DNA from: Pyropia yezoensis
Lineage: Eukaryota > Rhodophyta > Bangiophyceae > Bangiales > Bangiaceae
Assembly: GCA_009829735.1 (NCBI GenBank)
Contig: CM020620.1
Location: 558,001-622,000, forward strand
DNA: 64,000 nt
Direction: 5' to 3'
A program made the translations under genes and the position numbers. Shown here in pieces: positions 38,667 to 48,994 of this stretch. The notes beneath the pieces were generated by a model. The model was not told the origin of the DNA. It ran no database searches and saw only the letters and a program-made list of their open reading frames with translations. The stretch's first letter is position 1. The number at the start of each line of letters is the position of its first letter.

Positions 38667-39520
38667 TTTGGGCAGTCCTTGGCCATATGTCCTTTCTAAC
38701 GGCAGCGGAGGCAGAGGCCTTCACGCATGCAGCGCTGACGCTCTTCAGGCGTGAGTTTCTCGACTTTGATGCTGGAGATATCCATGGGAATGACACCCGT
38801 CGTGGATGGCCTCGCAGATGTGCCGCCGAGGTGCGTCGAGGCACCAGCCTTGGCAGCCTCCACGCGCAGAGCGTCAGTCATGACAGATTCAAGATCCGAG
38901 TAGGTCTTGAGACAAAGAGCCTGCCAGATGTCCCGCTTCAAGCCTCGGGTGTAGCGGTCAATCTTCTCGGCTTCCGTGATGTCAGGGATGTCCAAGAGGA
39001 CGCTCAGAAACGTCCTGTTGAACGTTCCGACGTCTTTGATTTGGCGCCACGAGTGCAGCTTGTCTCGTGCCGCTTGTGTCTTGTTCAGTGGACTGAAGCG
39101 GCGAATTAGAGCAGAACGGAAGGATTCCCAGTTCGGGACAGCTGTTATCTGACTGTAGACCTTCCACCAGTCGAACGCTTCGCCGTCGAGGAAGGTGCAA
39201 GCAATACTGCACGCATCGTCGGGGTCACTCAGTCGCACATAGAAATCCATATGCGAGCACCACGCTTCAACCGTCCCAGGTTTACCGGAGAAAGCCACGG
39301 GTTTGTTCGGCCTCGCGGATTTCATGCCACTAGTAGTGGCCCTGGCCTTGGCTTCGGACAGTTGCTGCTTAGCGTCGGCTAGTTCCATCTTATGAGCCTC
39401 GAGTTGTTCGCTCATTTGCGCGACAAACGCTGTAAGCTGGGTCCAGGCTTCCATGGTCGGTGCGTTCGAGCCCGAGCCCGGATTGGCCAGGTTGACACCC
39501 CCTGGGATTGGTGCATCCAT
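38651..39520 (-). pseudogene. gag: Gag of element 3, with a TAG inside its zinc knuckle
   Basis: Capsid/nucleocapsid precursor. ATG at 39520, 274 codons to a TAG at 38698-38696. The capsid core reads KPVAFSGKPGTVEAWCSHMD, FYVRLSDPDDACSIACTFLD and FDWWKVYSQITAVPNWESF, close to the retrotransposon gag domain. A coiled-coil-like helix precedes it (LEAHKMELADAKQQLSEAKA). The C-terminus has the CCHC knuckle, but the TAG falls between the second Cys and the His. The same frame then continues KGHMAKDCPK to a TGA at 38653-38651, after the frameshift heptamer. The TAG is either a nonsense mutation or, less likely, a readthrough codon; without readthrough no Gag-Pol is made. Confidence 0.88.
38666..38672 (-). 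promoter_or_regulatory. -1 ribosomal frameshift heptamer between gag and pol of element 3
   Basis: On the - strand C CCA AAA in the gag reading frame, the X XXY YYZ form. The gag frame meets TGA (38653-38651) four codons after the heptamer, and the pol frame is open from here to its stop. A downstream pseudoknot was not assessed. Confidence 0.7.
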
Positions 39521-39866
39521 GGTGTCTTGGGTTCAAGTCCGAGGCAAACAAACTTACAACCCAGATTTCACAAGACTTGCTTGGGGAGGACCCCAAGGAA
39601 GATCTCGGAGATGTGGGATAGAAGTTTGTCTGCAGCAGTAGTGGTGTACACGATTTGGATAAGTGCTGCGCTAGTTGCTGCAACGTTCCAAATGATGTAC
39701 AGCACTACTTCGAGAAGCACAAGAAATTCGGTTGAAATCACACAAACGGATTATTCAGAAGCGTCCGTGCACAGGCCCGAGTCGGGTGGTGTCGGACTTC
39801 CAAGCGGGGGGATCAATGGGGGAAAATCGGGCTCCTAGGCCAGATCCAGGGGCGTGTCAACAGGTG
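39521..39866. other. Spacer between the zinc-finger ORF and gag in element 3
   Basis: 346 bp of moderate GC without a recognised gene. A GGTTCAAGTCC stretch on the + strand resembles a pol III B box, but no tRNA fold surrounds it. Confidence 0.4.
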
Positions 39867-40646
39867 TCAATCGGTGCGGCGCGCCAGCGTGCGGTGATGA
39901 TCTTTGCCAGGTGTGTGCCGCTCGAAATGTTCCACCGACTCAAATTCGCGACCGCAGGGTTCGCAACGGGGAAGGGTGTCCGGGCGGTTAATTACGTATC
40001 GGTGGCGACTGGATCCGCGGTGATCACGCAGCACAGTGAGGCTGTTGCACCGCACACCGCACGGATTGCAAAGGAATTTCCGTTGCGCCCCACGGTGGCT
40101 CTTGGCAATTCGGCGTTGCTCACGCTGCTCAACCGCGCGCGCGGTGGTTGGCTTGATGTGACCAATCACCGGTGGCGGTGGGGCGGTGTAACGGCGCCCC
40201 GATTCTTGGGGGGGCAGTAGCAGGCGACGGTTGACGCGGGCTGCCGTGTCCTTGGTGGCAGGGCCCTTGCCCTTGCCCGAGAGGGGGGGCTTGGGTGCGG
40301 CCCGGCCCGCCGAGGCGAGGCGGACTGGGACCGCCGGGGTAGGAATCGAGTGGGCGCCCGCCGGGGGGTTGTGTGCCCTCGGGCGGGCGTGTGCCTGCGG
40401 GGAGCCGCGTGCCGACGGGGGGCCGCGTGCCGACGGGGGGCCGCGTGCCGACGGACCGTGGGCCGTGAAGGCGCCATGGGTCGTCGGGGGTGCGCGGACC
40501 GTCGGGGGTGCGCGGATCGTCGAGGGTGTGCGTACCGGGGGGGTGCCACGGGACGTGGACCCGGTATCGCGCGCCGAGGCCGCCGAGGATGTCGGGCCGG
40601 CCGCCAGTGCTGAGGAAGAGCATTCCGAATCTGATGTGGATCTCAC
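39867..40646 (-). CDS. Extra ORF of element 3 with two U1/matrin-type zinc fingers
   Basis: Open frame of up to 259 residues, same direction as gag, between the 5' LTR and gag. The N-terminal two thirds are Pro/Ala/Gly/Arg-rich with short repeats (GPPSARGPPSARG). The C-terminus has two fingers of the CX2CX12HX5H type: FLCNPCGVRCNSLTVLRDH with SSRH, and RCEPCGREFESVEHFERH with KDHH. A five-residue His-His spacing is typical of U1-C/matrin RNA-binding fingers. The frame opens with GTG, not ATG. A splice acceptor (CCCAG) is near 40647, so the true start may be in an upstream exon. It could be a nucleic-acid-binding accessory protein or a captured host fragment. Confidence 0.55.
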   Translation of the reverse strand: MRSTSDSECSSSALAAGPTSSAASARDTGSTSRGTPPVRTPSTIRAPPTVRAPPTTHGAFTAHGPSARGPPSARGPPSARGSPQAHARPRAHNPPAGAHSIPTPAVPVRLASAGRAAPKPPLSGKGKGPATKDTAARVNRRLLLPPQESGRRYTAPPPPVIGHIKPTTARAVEQREQRRIAKSHRGAQRKFLCNPCGVRCNSLTVLRDHRGSSRHRYVINRPDTLPRCEPCGREFESVEHFERHTPGKDHHRTLARRTD

Positions 40647-40867
40647 TGGGATTCAACAATCGCTTGACCAAAAGAAAAATTCCGTGAAAAAAAAACCACA
40701 AGGGTTGTGTCAGGAAATTGTTCGTTCGGTGTGATTCGTGGAACCCACTATGTTCGTATTACAATGCCCGTGGCAAGCCGAACGTAGGGGGCAACACGAC
40801 TGCACAATCGCAGGGAGAGCCAAAATCAAAAACGGAATCGCAAGTCACCGCCAGGTAGAAAAGCCAA

Positions 40868-40884
40868 ACTATCTGAAGCTACCA
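40868..40884 (-). other. Candidate primer-binding site of element 3
   Basis: On the - strand TGGTAGCTTCAGATAGT begins two bases after the 5' LTR. It differs from the site shared by elements 1 and 2. The tRNA is not identified. Confidence 0.5.
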
Positions 40885-40886
40885 CA

Positions 40887-41732
40887 TGTGAGGAACCACC
40901 CACACTTGGGCAGCCCTCAACGTACTCGTGATGGTGTCAGCGACCCGTGCCAGCCAATAGGGCGACAGGGTGCGAGGAAGAGGATGGGGGTGGTGACGGT
41001 GGTGGGTATGGGGAAGAGGACGGCGCGACGTCGGTGGTGATCGAGAGGGTTCAAAGGGTGAAGGTCGTCTTTGGTCTGTGTCTGTGGTTGCCCTTCCGGT
41101 CTCCCCCGGTGGCGCCGACACTCACGCACTATATACTCGCGTCGGGGCACCCGAGGTGCCCCAAAGCATGCGTTTCCCCGTCGCTCCACCGGTAGGCACA
41201 AAACGGCCCAAAAATAAAGCATGGCTCTCAGAACAAAGCATGGGCGGGCGTGCGCACTAAAGGAGTGCAGCCCCAGTTTGCCCCAAACGAAGGGGTCCGG
41301 CGTGCGGCGCCTAGGGCGCCGCCCCAGCCGGCTCCAGACGCCAGTCGGCCCGAAGGTCCGAGAGGCGTGTAAGCACGATTCGATCGAGTCGGCCGAATCG
41401 GCCAGCCGGCTAGCCAGTCACATCGCTGCAATGCTGCAGCGAGGACATTTTAACGGACTCGCCAGCTGTGGCAGATGTGGCTCGTCATGGGTGCTGACGG
41501 TGGCGCCTTTCGACAGGCCATGATGGGCTGTCGATGGCTGCTGTCGTGCGGCCGGCAGACACCGTAAGACAGCGGCTGACTCATCTTGCGTCTGGAAGGT
41601 ACACCGCGTCATGCCCCACAATACAAGGAGTTGATCCATGTTGCCAGGAGTTGATTCGGCAGGATCTGTAAGGAGAGGTCCCAGATATTATCCCTTAAGT
41701 ATTAGGCATGGGATTAGGGGGACATCCTTACA
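40887..41732 (-). repeat. 5' LTR of element 3
   Basis: 846 bp. Followed on the right by CGGTG, the second copy of the target duplication. Confidence 0.93.
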
Positions 41733-41753
41733 CGGTGGTTCTGGCGTGGTCAT
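41733..41753 (-). pseudogene. First codons of the split pogo-like transposase
   Basis: An ATG at 41753-41751 opens a seven-codon frame that stays in register with the transposase frame left of element 3 once element 3 and one copy of its 5-bp duplication are ignored. This supplies the missing start and confirms that element 3 interrupted this gene. Confidence 0.75.
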
Positions 41754-42730
41754 TGTGGGGACGCACAGTGCCGACCGAGGAAGAAGGCGGGGGGGGCGGG
41801 GGCTCGTCGGGGTCGGTGGGGGAAACAGCCGTATGAGCGACGACGGTAGGCGTGACGAGGATGGGTGCGACGACGGTGGGCGCGGCGTGGGTGGGTGCGA
41901 CGACGGTGGGTGCCCTGCGTCACATGCCAGCCGCTGGCTGGCATTTAGAGCGATAGTAAATTGATCTACATAGCCAGTAACTCGTTTCTAAGTTCTCATT
42001 AAGTTCGATCGCTGCATCTGGTCCCGACGGTCGGTCGACCTACTTTGGATACTATCACCCGGTGATAGCAAGGGAAGGGACAAGAATGGAGAATGACTTT
42101 ACGTCTGCCATACCAATGCCGCATGCTAGCTTGAATAGCCGCCTTCAACGACACCGTCCCGAGACACACCAAGGAGTCTGTACTGTGAAAAAGTTTCAGC
42201 TCGATACGATCATTAGCGACGAGTATATGTCGCTCTTCTGACCGGCCCAGCTATATGGAAACCACCTTTAGTTCGTGCCCTAGACGAGCTGAACCGCACG
42301 GTCCGTTTTCTTTTGCTCCCTTATTCTTCCGCTGGAATACGAACGTAAGCAAGGATGAGGATCAGCTACCGATGGACGACGTAGTATATGCCGTTGTTAG
42401 GCAAGACAACGGAGGTTGCGCCGCTGCGCCCCGGACACAACAATGGTCTCGGGCGCAAGAAATATTCCTGAGATTGCTGAGTAGCGCAACTTCTTGCAAG
42501 GCGCAACCAGAGGACAGCACAGGTCGGCCATGCTCTTCGGTACGAGCAAAAAATCTCCCGTGACTGATCCTCACTCTATCTACGCTAGCGTCCAATAAAG
42601 ACATAGAATAGCCTGGATGACTGCGCTGTCACGATTGAGAGCATATGACTGGTCGCCGTTCTACACGAAATACTGGGAGATTTTTGTTCCTGCTCTGGGT
42701 GCGCACTGCATGGGGATATAGACCTGCGCA
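41754..42730. other. Unassigned stretch upstream of the pogo-like gene
   Basis: At 41830-41935 there is a short direct repeat built on GTGCGACGACGGTGGG and GGCGTGGGTGG. A 17-bp palindrome CTATCACC-c-GGTGATAG lies at 42052-42068. Small ORFs have no familiar motif. The 5' end of the pogo element should lie here, but I found no TIR. Confidence 0.35.
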
Positions 42731-43397
42731 GCGCGGCACTGCTTATCCCCTGTCAAGATACAAGCCCGATTTTGGCCAGATCTCTTGCTTCGTTGTGCAA
42801 ATTCTTGCCCTGCTCGAGCATGAAAATGAACGGCTCGAGCAGAATTTTCCTTTTCTGATCGAGGGGATGGGCTGAGGCCAAAGACTCTCCCCATGGATGA
42901 CCGACACGACGGCCGCTGTCGGTGTTCTCTCAACCATTGACAACAGCGGTGGCGCTGCTACAGCGGTGGCGCTGCTGTTTGCTGGACGGAGCGTTCCATT
43001 GGTCAGAATTCACGTTGTAGATGTTGAGCAAGGCGGGGATATTTTTCCGTGCAGACCCTCGAAAGCTGTCATCGCGCAGGTTCTTTGCGTAACCAGCGCG
43101 AGTGACTGCGCGATTTTTAAACGCGTTTGTATAAACATTGCTCCCAAGCGTAGCGATGGTCGGTCGCTTCTTTGCGCCTCACGAGAGTGCTCTCCTGCCC
43201 CGTGCGCTTCCGGTCTTACCAAGGGAGGTGGCGACCACCAATCGCCCGAGCTGTTGTAGGCAGAAGGCAAGAAACAGGGGTAAAAGCGGTGTCTATGATG
43301 CCTTGAGGGGGGGTCGATGCAGGTTTTATGCAGGTTTTTGCTCGAGAAGTTCCGAAAAAAGCAAAAAACGTTTGACAGGCGATAAGCAGTGCTGCGC
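42731..43397 (-). mobile_element. MITE family B, copy 2 (667 bp)
   Basis: Reverse-orientation, near-identical copy of 17693-18359, same length. TIR ends are GCGCGGCACTGCTTATCCCC on the left and GATAAGCAGTGCTGCGC on the right. The left TIR has one extra difference (GCGCGG for GCGCAG). Confidence 0.75.
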
Positions 43398-44257
43398 AGT
43401 GCCCCTTATCCCGACGTCGTGCGGAACGCCCCGTTTTCTTGTTGAACAGCTTGCGGAGGTCTCTTCGCACATCCGAAATTCAGCAAGGGTTCCAGTCGTC
43501 AACACCGCGCGCCGCATCTCTTGCTGGGCAGCGTGCTTGGTAGGATGATAATTGTTGCGTGGCGTATCGGAAACCCCGAAGGCATCCAATGAGCTGACAG
43601 AGAACTGCTCAAAACCGGATAAGTAAGCCCAGTAGCCCCCGGGTGCCTGAAGCACTAGCTGCCCTTCGCAATGCATGCTGATCTGAGCAGACACTGCAGC
43701 CAACTCTTGCGCGCCGCTGGCCTCTAGCTATGTGGAAGCCCATGTGTATCATCTTTGGGGTCACCGCTACTTGTGGCAGTGGTACCATCGTGGAGCACAG
43801 GCCGTTGCGCTTCACCCCCACTGACGAAGACTTGCAACGGTGACCCCGCCGCGGCTACACATGCTTGTTTAATAAGCGAAGTGAAGAAAACAGGGGAGGA
43901 CTGATGCTGTGGGAGGGATCAAAACGATCAGCGCAGCGCCAAAGCATCGATTTCGCACGATTTCCATGACGTCGGTTTAAGGGGCATGCGCTGCATCGTC
44001 CGTTGCTTGTGGGTGCAGTGCTTGCTGTGCGGAACAGCAATTGCACAGCGGACAGGTGCCCTGCCCCCGCCGCAGCCACCGCCGGATGTACCCGCGGTGA
44101 TTCAGATGGTGCACCGAGCACGGCAGCGCCACCCAACAGGCGATCATGGCTGGCGCGCCTCCCCCCCCACAGCCACCCCCCGCGCCACCCCCCCCACCAC
44201 CCCCACCGCCGGCACCCCCACTGTGAGTATTGGCGATGATGTGGAGAAAATCGCAGT
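43398..44257. other. Unassigned stretch
   Basis: No gene recognised. 44160-44220 is a C-rich simple-sequence tract (CCCCCCCAC and CCACC runs). Confidence 0.35.
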
Positions 44258-44722
44258 CTTGCAGTTCTCCTAATTTTGGCCGATCCGGACAAGAACAAGA
44301 ACAACGGTCCACTGACCAATGACATGCCTCACAGCATGCCTCTCTGGCCAATGAGAGCTCCGAATCAGCCTCCATTGTTGTGCAAACAGTAAGATCTGCG
44401 ACTTTCCCGGGACTCCGAGCACATAGAGGGGAGAACCCGAGTGGAACAGACACCCAGACAAGCTGGACAACTGTTCCGGAGTGAAACGAGCCGATGTGTG
44501 GGGAATCTTCGGCGATCTCAGCCGAGAGAACAACAGTGTTTCGACCAATCACCGATTGGTAAGAGGCCCACTGTTGCTGCAGCCAATCATCTGCTCAGGG
44601 AGATCAGGCCCCTAGAGCACGCGATTGGCTCGCCCTCACCTGCCAGCACGCGATTGGCTCACACAGTCGTTCATGCAGTGTTGTTCTTGTCCGGATCGGC
44701 CAAAATTGGGAGAACAGCAATA
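44258..44722. mobile_element. MITE family A, copy 2 (about 465 bp)
   Basis: Inverted ends: left CTTGCAGTTCTCCTAATTTT continuing GGCCGATCCGGACAAGAACA, right the reverse complement with few changes. Related to 14521-14975 in the outer 20 bp, the spacing of the second block, and interior sequence. Non-coding. Confidence 0.75.
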
Positions 44723-46456
44723 TACCCCCGACTGGAGATGGCGAGTTCGAACGTCAAGTCTGCCGGGCCCACGCGTAACGGTGGATTCCACATACCTAAA
44801 TTTAGGCGGGTAAAGTATTCGATCTGATAAAGTGTGTGCTCATCGTCATGACTGGTATCTTCGCGGAGAGGCTCCTTACATATATAGTGTCTTCCAGACC
44901 CTGTGTACTGAAAGCGGCTTCTCAAAACGCGACGTAGCGGCGGAGCGGCTGATGTATTGCCACTGATGTCATCTATCTCTGGGCGCTTCTGACTTCTGAC
45001 TATCTATCACTGTGCTGCTGTTCTCTGTCATCCATGCATAATCTGAAAAACCACATTTTAGGGGGGCTACTGTGTTGAAACTAGATGAAGGCCGCGAAAG
45101 GTATCCCTCTTTCCGAGTGCGTGCCAAGCGTCTCAGGTGGTGCCACCAACTGTACTACTTGTTATTGTGCACCCCCCAAAAAGTAGACGTGTCGCAGTCG
45201 TGAACGTGCAATTCGTGTGCACCACATGCTTGGCACGTGCGTGGAAGCTGTAAATTTTCAAGCAATTCGTGAGCACTCGTGCACAATGGGTGACTCTCAT
45301 TCGCTGCACCATATCGATCGCGAGATGGCTTCACGTCCCAACCCCGTGTCCCTGCAAGAGCAGCGGAACATTGCCCAAGAGATGGAAGAATGGGGACCAG
45401 ATCAGGCGACAGCACAATACCCAGGGAGTGGGGTGCTCTGTTCGTGTCTGGCCCGGAACGAAAAAAACATGAAGACCCAGGACGGGCGCGACCCTAGCTC
45501 GCTCTGTGTGGCTCAGAACCTTTCTCCGGTCCAGCGGACAGAAAACTCCTTGGCAGGGAGGCCGATCGTGCACCAGTTCCTGCCGCAGTTGTGCACCCGA
45601 GAAATTCCATGTGCCTGCCTGGCCGCCGGGCTTCAGTGATGCCTGTGAGGCCAGCAGGAGCAGAGATGTGTGCTGACTGACCGGCAGAAAATCAGCCTCG
45701 GCTGAGATCGCGCCGTCCACTGCTGTTGCGACTCGAGGCCCTCCAGGGCCGCCTGGATTGTGCTTGGGATGCACGTGCTGATGTGGACTTTGCGTGACGC
45801 CTCTCAGTCTTTGACTGGTACTAAAAATATTTCTTTATATCTCATCTTGCCGATGTACGCATGTACATGCTTTTGAAAAGAACTAAGCGCGTAGAAAAGG
45901 CAGCAAGACTCAAAGCAGTCCTCGCCGCACCAGGCTCACCGGTGCTGATTGGCCACTTGGGCCCGAAATGCGTGTTTGCATCCAAAACAATCCAAGGCAC
46001 TGGGCTCACGCGACCCGCTTCTGCCGCGTCTCTGGGCGCACTGGGGCAGGCTGCGATGTGAGCGGCTGAAAGTGCCTTATTTGACCTGGCGTCAATCCAC
46101 TTTGTCCGTGAGCAGGATGCTTCATTTCGTGGAGATCGCGCGGCCGGTTCGTCCTTTCATGGAGCCCTTCGTGACCACCCAGGAAGAGCACTTCCTGCGG
46201 GTTGGACGTCGGATCCCGTGTGACGCAGCACAGCCTCTGCCAAACCGCGCGCTGGGGCGAGCGCGACGGTTAATAGAAATTATTAATATTATGTCGCTGT
46301 ATATTTTGCAAATTGGGAATTTGAAGAAAATCCGTAGTAGGTCCAGTTCGGTCGCTGGCGGTCGTGGCCGGTTCCTGGCCAAGGCGCCAGACGAAGTCAA
46401 CTCGTGGACATTGGGTGTCGGCGCTGACGCGCTCAGCGTCCCTCCTCCATTCAAGC
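44723..46456. other. Unassigned stretch left of the DDE_3 transposase
   Basis: The longest region here (1.7 kb) in which I recognise nothing. An open + frame at 45217-45639 (up to 140 codons) has no known motif. The last 200-500 bp may hold the left end of the following transposon, but no TIR was found. Confidence 0.35.
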
Positions 46457-47544
46457 ATGTACCCGATTGCTATCCGATGGCAGGTCATCGAGAACCGGCG
46501 CCAAGGAAAATCATGGGCGTCCATTTTGGAGCACGTCGGGTGCAAGCTTGCAACTGCGAAGCAATGGTGGGCCAATTTCCAGCGCCACGGCTCCCCGAGG
46601 AACGATGATGTCATCCACAACAGGCATGCGGACGCCTCGGTCTTCAATCCAGAGTTTTTGGCGGCGCTGAACACCCTGGTGCGGTCCCACCCAAAAATGT
46701 TTCTTTGGAAATGGAGGCAATATTCGGGAAGCTGGCGGACCTTCCTGGCTGGGAGCAGAGCTGGCCAGTGTCGACAAGCACTCTGTCTCGGATACTGAAC
46801 AAGATCGGATTTCGGGTGAAGCAGGTCGAGCGACTGGCGCTGGAGAGGTCGCAGGCGTGGAGGGGGGCTTTTCGTCGGTTGTACCGCAAAGTACCAGATC
46901 GCTGCATCGTCGTCCTCGACGAAACGCACGTGGCTGGTCAGGCCATGGTGCGCCGGCGCGGCTGGGCGCCCATTGGTCGACCCCTGGAAGCGCTTGCGCC
47001 GGACCCTCGGGCCCGCGCGCGCTTCTCTTCCACGGTGGCCATATCGTATACTCGTGGTATTTTGGAGCTCTTTGTTAACGAGGTTCCCCCTGCATTGAAT
47101 GGTGATGATTTTGTTTTGTTTTGTACCAGCCTTGTGCGGAGAATGAATGCGTATCACCCTGGCTTGCCTTGGTCAGAGCAGCCCAGTGACTGCGTGGAGG
47201 TTTACGATAACGCCTCTGTGAACACTGCGCTTGCGGATGAGATTTTTGAAGAGAACGGGGTCGCTCGTATCCGTCTCTCCCCTTATTCACCCGACTTCTC
47301 TGCCATTGAGCCTGTTTTTAAGGACCTCAAGCATGGAATGCGCAGCTTGGTGTACTGGCATCCGCTGCTGCCTGATCGTATTGCTCATGTTCTCGCATTT
47401 TCTTCTATCTCTTTATCATCTATACAAGGCCATTATCGCGAGGCGCGACGGCAGGTGCTGCGCAACCTCCCCGAGATGACTGGGGAAGGGATGCCATTGG
47501 AGGGCGTGTTTCCGGCCTTTCCTGGTCAGCTGGGGCCGCCTTGA
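46457..47544 (+). pseudogene. Tc1/mariner-IS630-type (DDE_3) transposase with one frameshift
   Basis: Start ATG at 46457. The N-terminal HTH (MYPIAIRWQVIENRRQGKSW, then GCKLATAKQWW) is in one frame up to about 46700. The catalytic part is in another (46705-47544): VSTSTLSRILNKIGFRVKQV, CIVVLDETHV, EVYDNASVNTALADEIFEE, RLSPYSPDFSAIEPVFKDLK, giving a DDE triad. The two frames overlap near CCCAAAAATGTTTC (about 46687-46700), so one base was lost or gained there. Total length about 362 codons, normal for the family. No other lesion seen; no TIRs identified. Confidence 0.85.
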
Positions 47545-48006
47545 CATCTGCATCGTTTTTATTGCTGTTCTCTGTTTCACCCTAGAAGAGCAAGATGCTG
47601 GGACTATTTTCCTTTACTGACATCGCATCGTTTTCTTGTCTTCGCTCTGGTTTTTTGGGCGATGTGAAAGTATTGGATCGCCCGGCGACGTCTCTTGGCA
47701 TCCAATGACAAACTGTCGGACAAGAGCCGACCTGTGGCTGGCAACGATGAAAGGCTTGGGGCCGAATCGGGGCCCTTGCGGCTGCCTTGGCCGGGGGCAG
47801 AGCGGCGGCGACGGCCGCCAGCGCGGACGGCCGCGCCAAGCTGGTCGACGCCGCTACGGGCACGGCGCTGCACCTGCTGCCGCCGCGGCCGCTGTGTGAC
47901 GCATGGTCGCAGCAGTACCCAGAGGAGGCGCTGCGGCGGCGGCCGGCAGCGGGGGTGGTGGGGGAGGCGCCCGCGGCGGCCGAGGAGCGCGGCCGGAGGG
48001 CGGCCC
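47545..48006. other. Unassigned stretch right of the DDE_3 transposase
   Basis: First about 150 bp AT-richer, then increasingly GC-rich with CGGCGG motifs that lead into the satellite. No gene recognised. Confidence 0.35.
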
Positions 48007-48349
48007 TTGTGTACGATTGGCGCCACCCCCCCGCCGCCGGCAGCCGCCTGCTGCCGGCGGCACCGTCTATCTCTTTTGGGCGGCGCCTGTGCTTTATGGG
48101 CGCCGCCCCCCCGCCGCCGGTAGCCCCCCCCTGTCGGCGGCACGGTCGTCCTGTGGGGGGCGGTGCCCATCTACGTTTGGCGCCGCCCCCCTGCCGCCGG
48201 CAGCCGCCTGCTGCCCGCGGCACCGTCTGCCTTTTTTGGGCGGCGCCTGTGTTTTTGGGGCGCCGCCCCCCCGCCGCCAGCGGCCCCCCCCTGTCGGCGG
48301 CACGGTCTTCCTGTTGGGGGCGGCGCCCATACAGGTTTGGCGCCGCCCC
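48007..48349. repeat. About 160-bp hairpin satellite, left block
   Basis: About two units. Each unit has GGGCGGCGCC-TGTG(T)n-GGCGCCGCCC, GCCGGCAGC-CGCCT-GCTGCCGGC, CTGTCGGCGGCACGGTCTT and CATCTACGTTTGGCGCCGCC. Interrupted by a solo LTR after GCCCC. Confidence 0.85.
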
Positions 48350-48994
48350 TGTAGCGTAATGGAACCCAGGATCCCGGAACCACAAACCACAAACACACAC
48401 ACAGAGACCACAGTCCGGAGTCCAGGAAGGAACAGGTAAGAGCCCTTGCTGATCCACTCGCCCGCTACGATACGAGGCAAAGATAAACAGGACAAAAGCC
48501 CGAGGGAGAAGGAGCCCAAAGCACTGTTGAATTTACAAGATGGCCCCGGGGAGAACCCCGGAGCACCCCTCAAGAACCTCCCCCCCTGGCCCCTCCAGGG
48601 GCCCAGAACGAGGCCCCCAGAGGGCGCCCCCAGCGGGCCAAGTGCCAGCAAGGCACTGGCCGCTCACCGGGCCAACACACGAAAAGCAAGCGAAATCCCC
48701 CCACACTCAAGTGTCAATCCCCAAAAAAAACCCAGTGGGAAAAAGGGGAAAGACACGAAATCACGCAAGGAAAACAAATGCGAAAAATCAAACAAATAAC
48801 CCGAAGGTCAGTATGCCCCAACCCGGCAAGTCATCCGCTCCGGGGGGACCAATCAGGGCACCGGGCGTGTCGCCACTGCCCCGGGCCACCGATGCAAGGA
48901 TCCCAAGCCAGCGCGTGGTTCCACGTAACGCTGCCAGCCGGGTCCCAAGTCAGCCTCCCGGGTCCCAACGGTACCTGGGGGCCACAACGCCACA
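48350..48994. mobile_element. Solo LTR of another retrotransposon family (inferred)
   Basis: 645 bp starting TGTAGCG and ending CGCCACA, flanked by a 5-bp duplication GCCCC (48345-48349, 48995-48999), inside the satellite. TG...CA ends with near-matching inverted tips and a 5-bp duplication fit an LTR. The sequence differs from the satellite and from the other LTRs in this window. No coding capacity. Confidence 0.65.

Larger units (their letters stand above)
34279..41732 (-). mobile_element. Element 3: Ty3/gypsy chromodomain LTR retrotransposon inserted in the pogo-like gene
   Basis: 7454 bp with direct LTRs of 847 bp (34279-35125) and 846 bp (40887-41732), differing at only a few positions. 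On the element strand they start TGTAAGGAT and end CCTCACA. Target duplication CGGTG at 34274-34278 and 41733-41737. Order on the - strand: 5' LTR, primer-binding site, zinc-finger ORF, gag, -1 frameshift site, pol, polypurine tract, 3' LTR. gag has one nonsense codon. The coding part is visibly less GC-rich than elements 1 and 2, in keeping with a separate lineage. Confidence 0.95.

Noticed and set aside
39530..39560. GGTTCAAGTCC, a tRNA T-loop or B-box look-alike
   Set aside because: No matching acceptor, D or anticodon arms around it.
45217..45639. 140-codon ORF
   Set aside because: No recognisable motif and the surrounding DNA looks non-coding.
46270..47157. 295-codon ORF on the - strand
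   Set aside because: Shadow of the DDE_3 transposase on the opposite strand.
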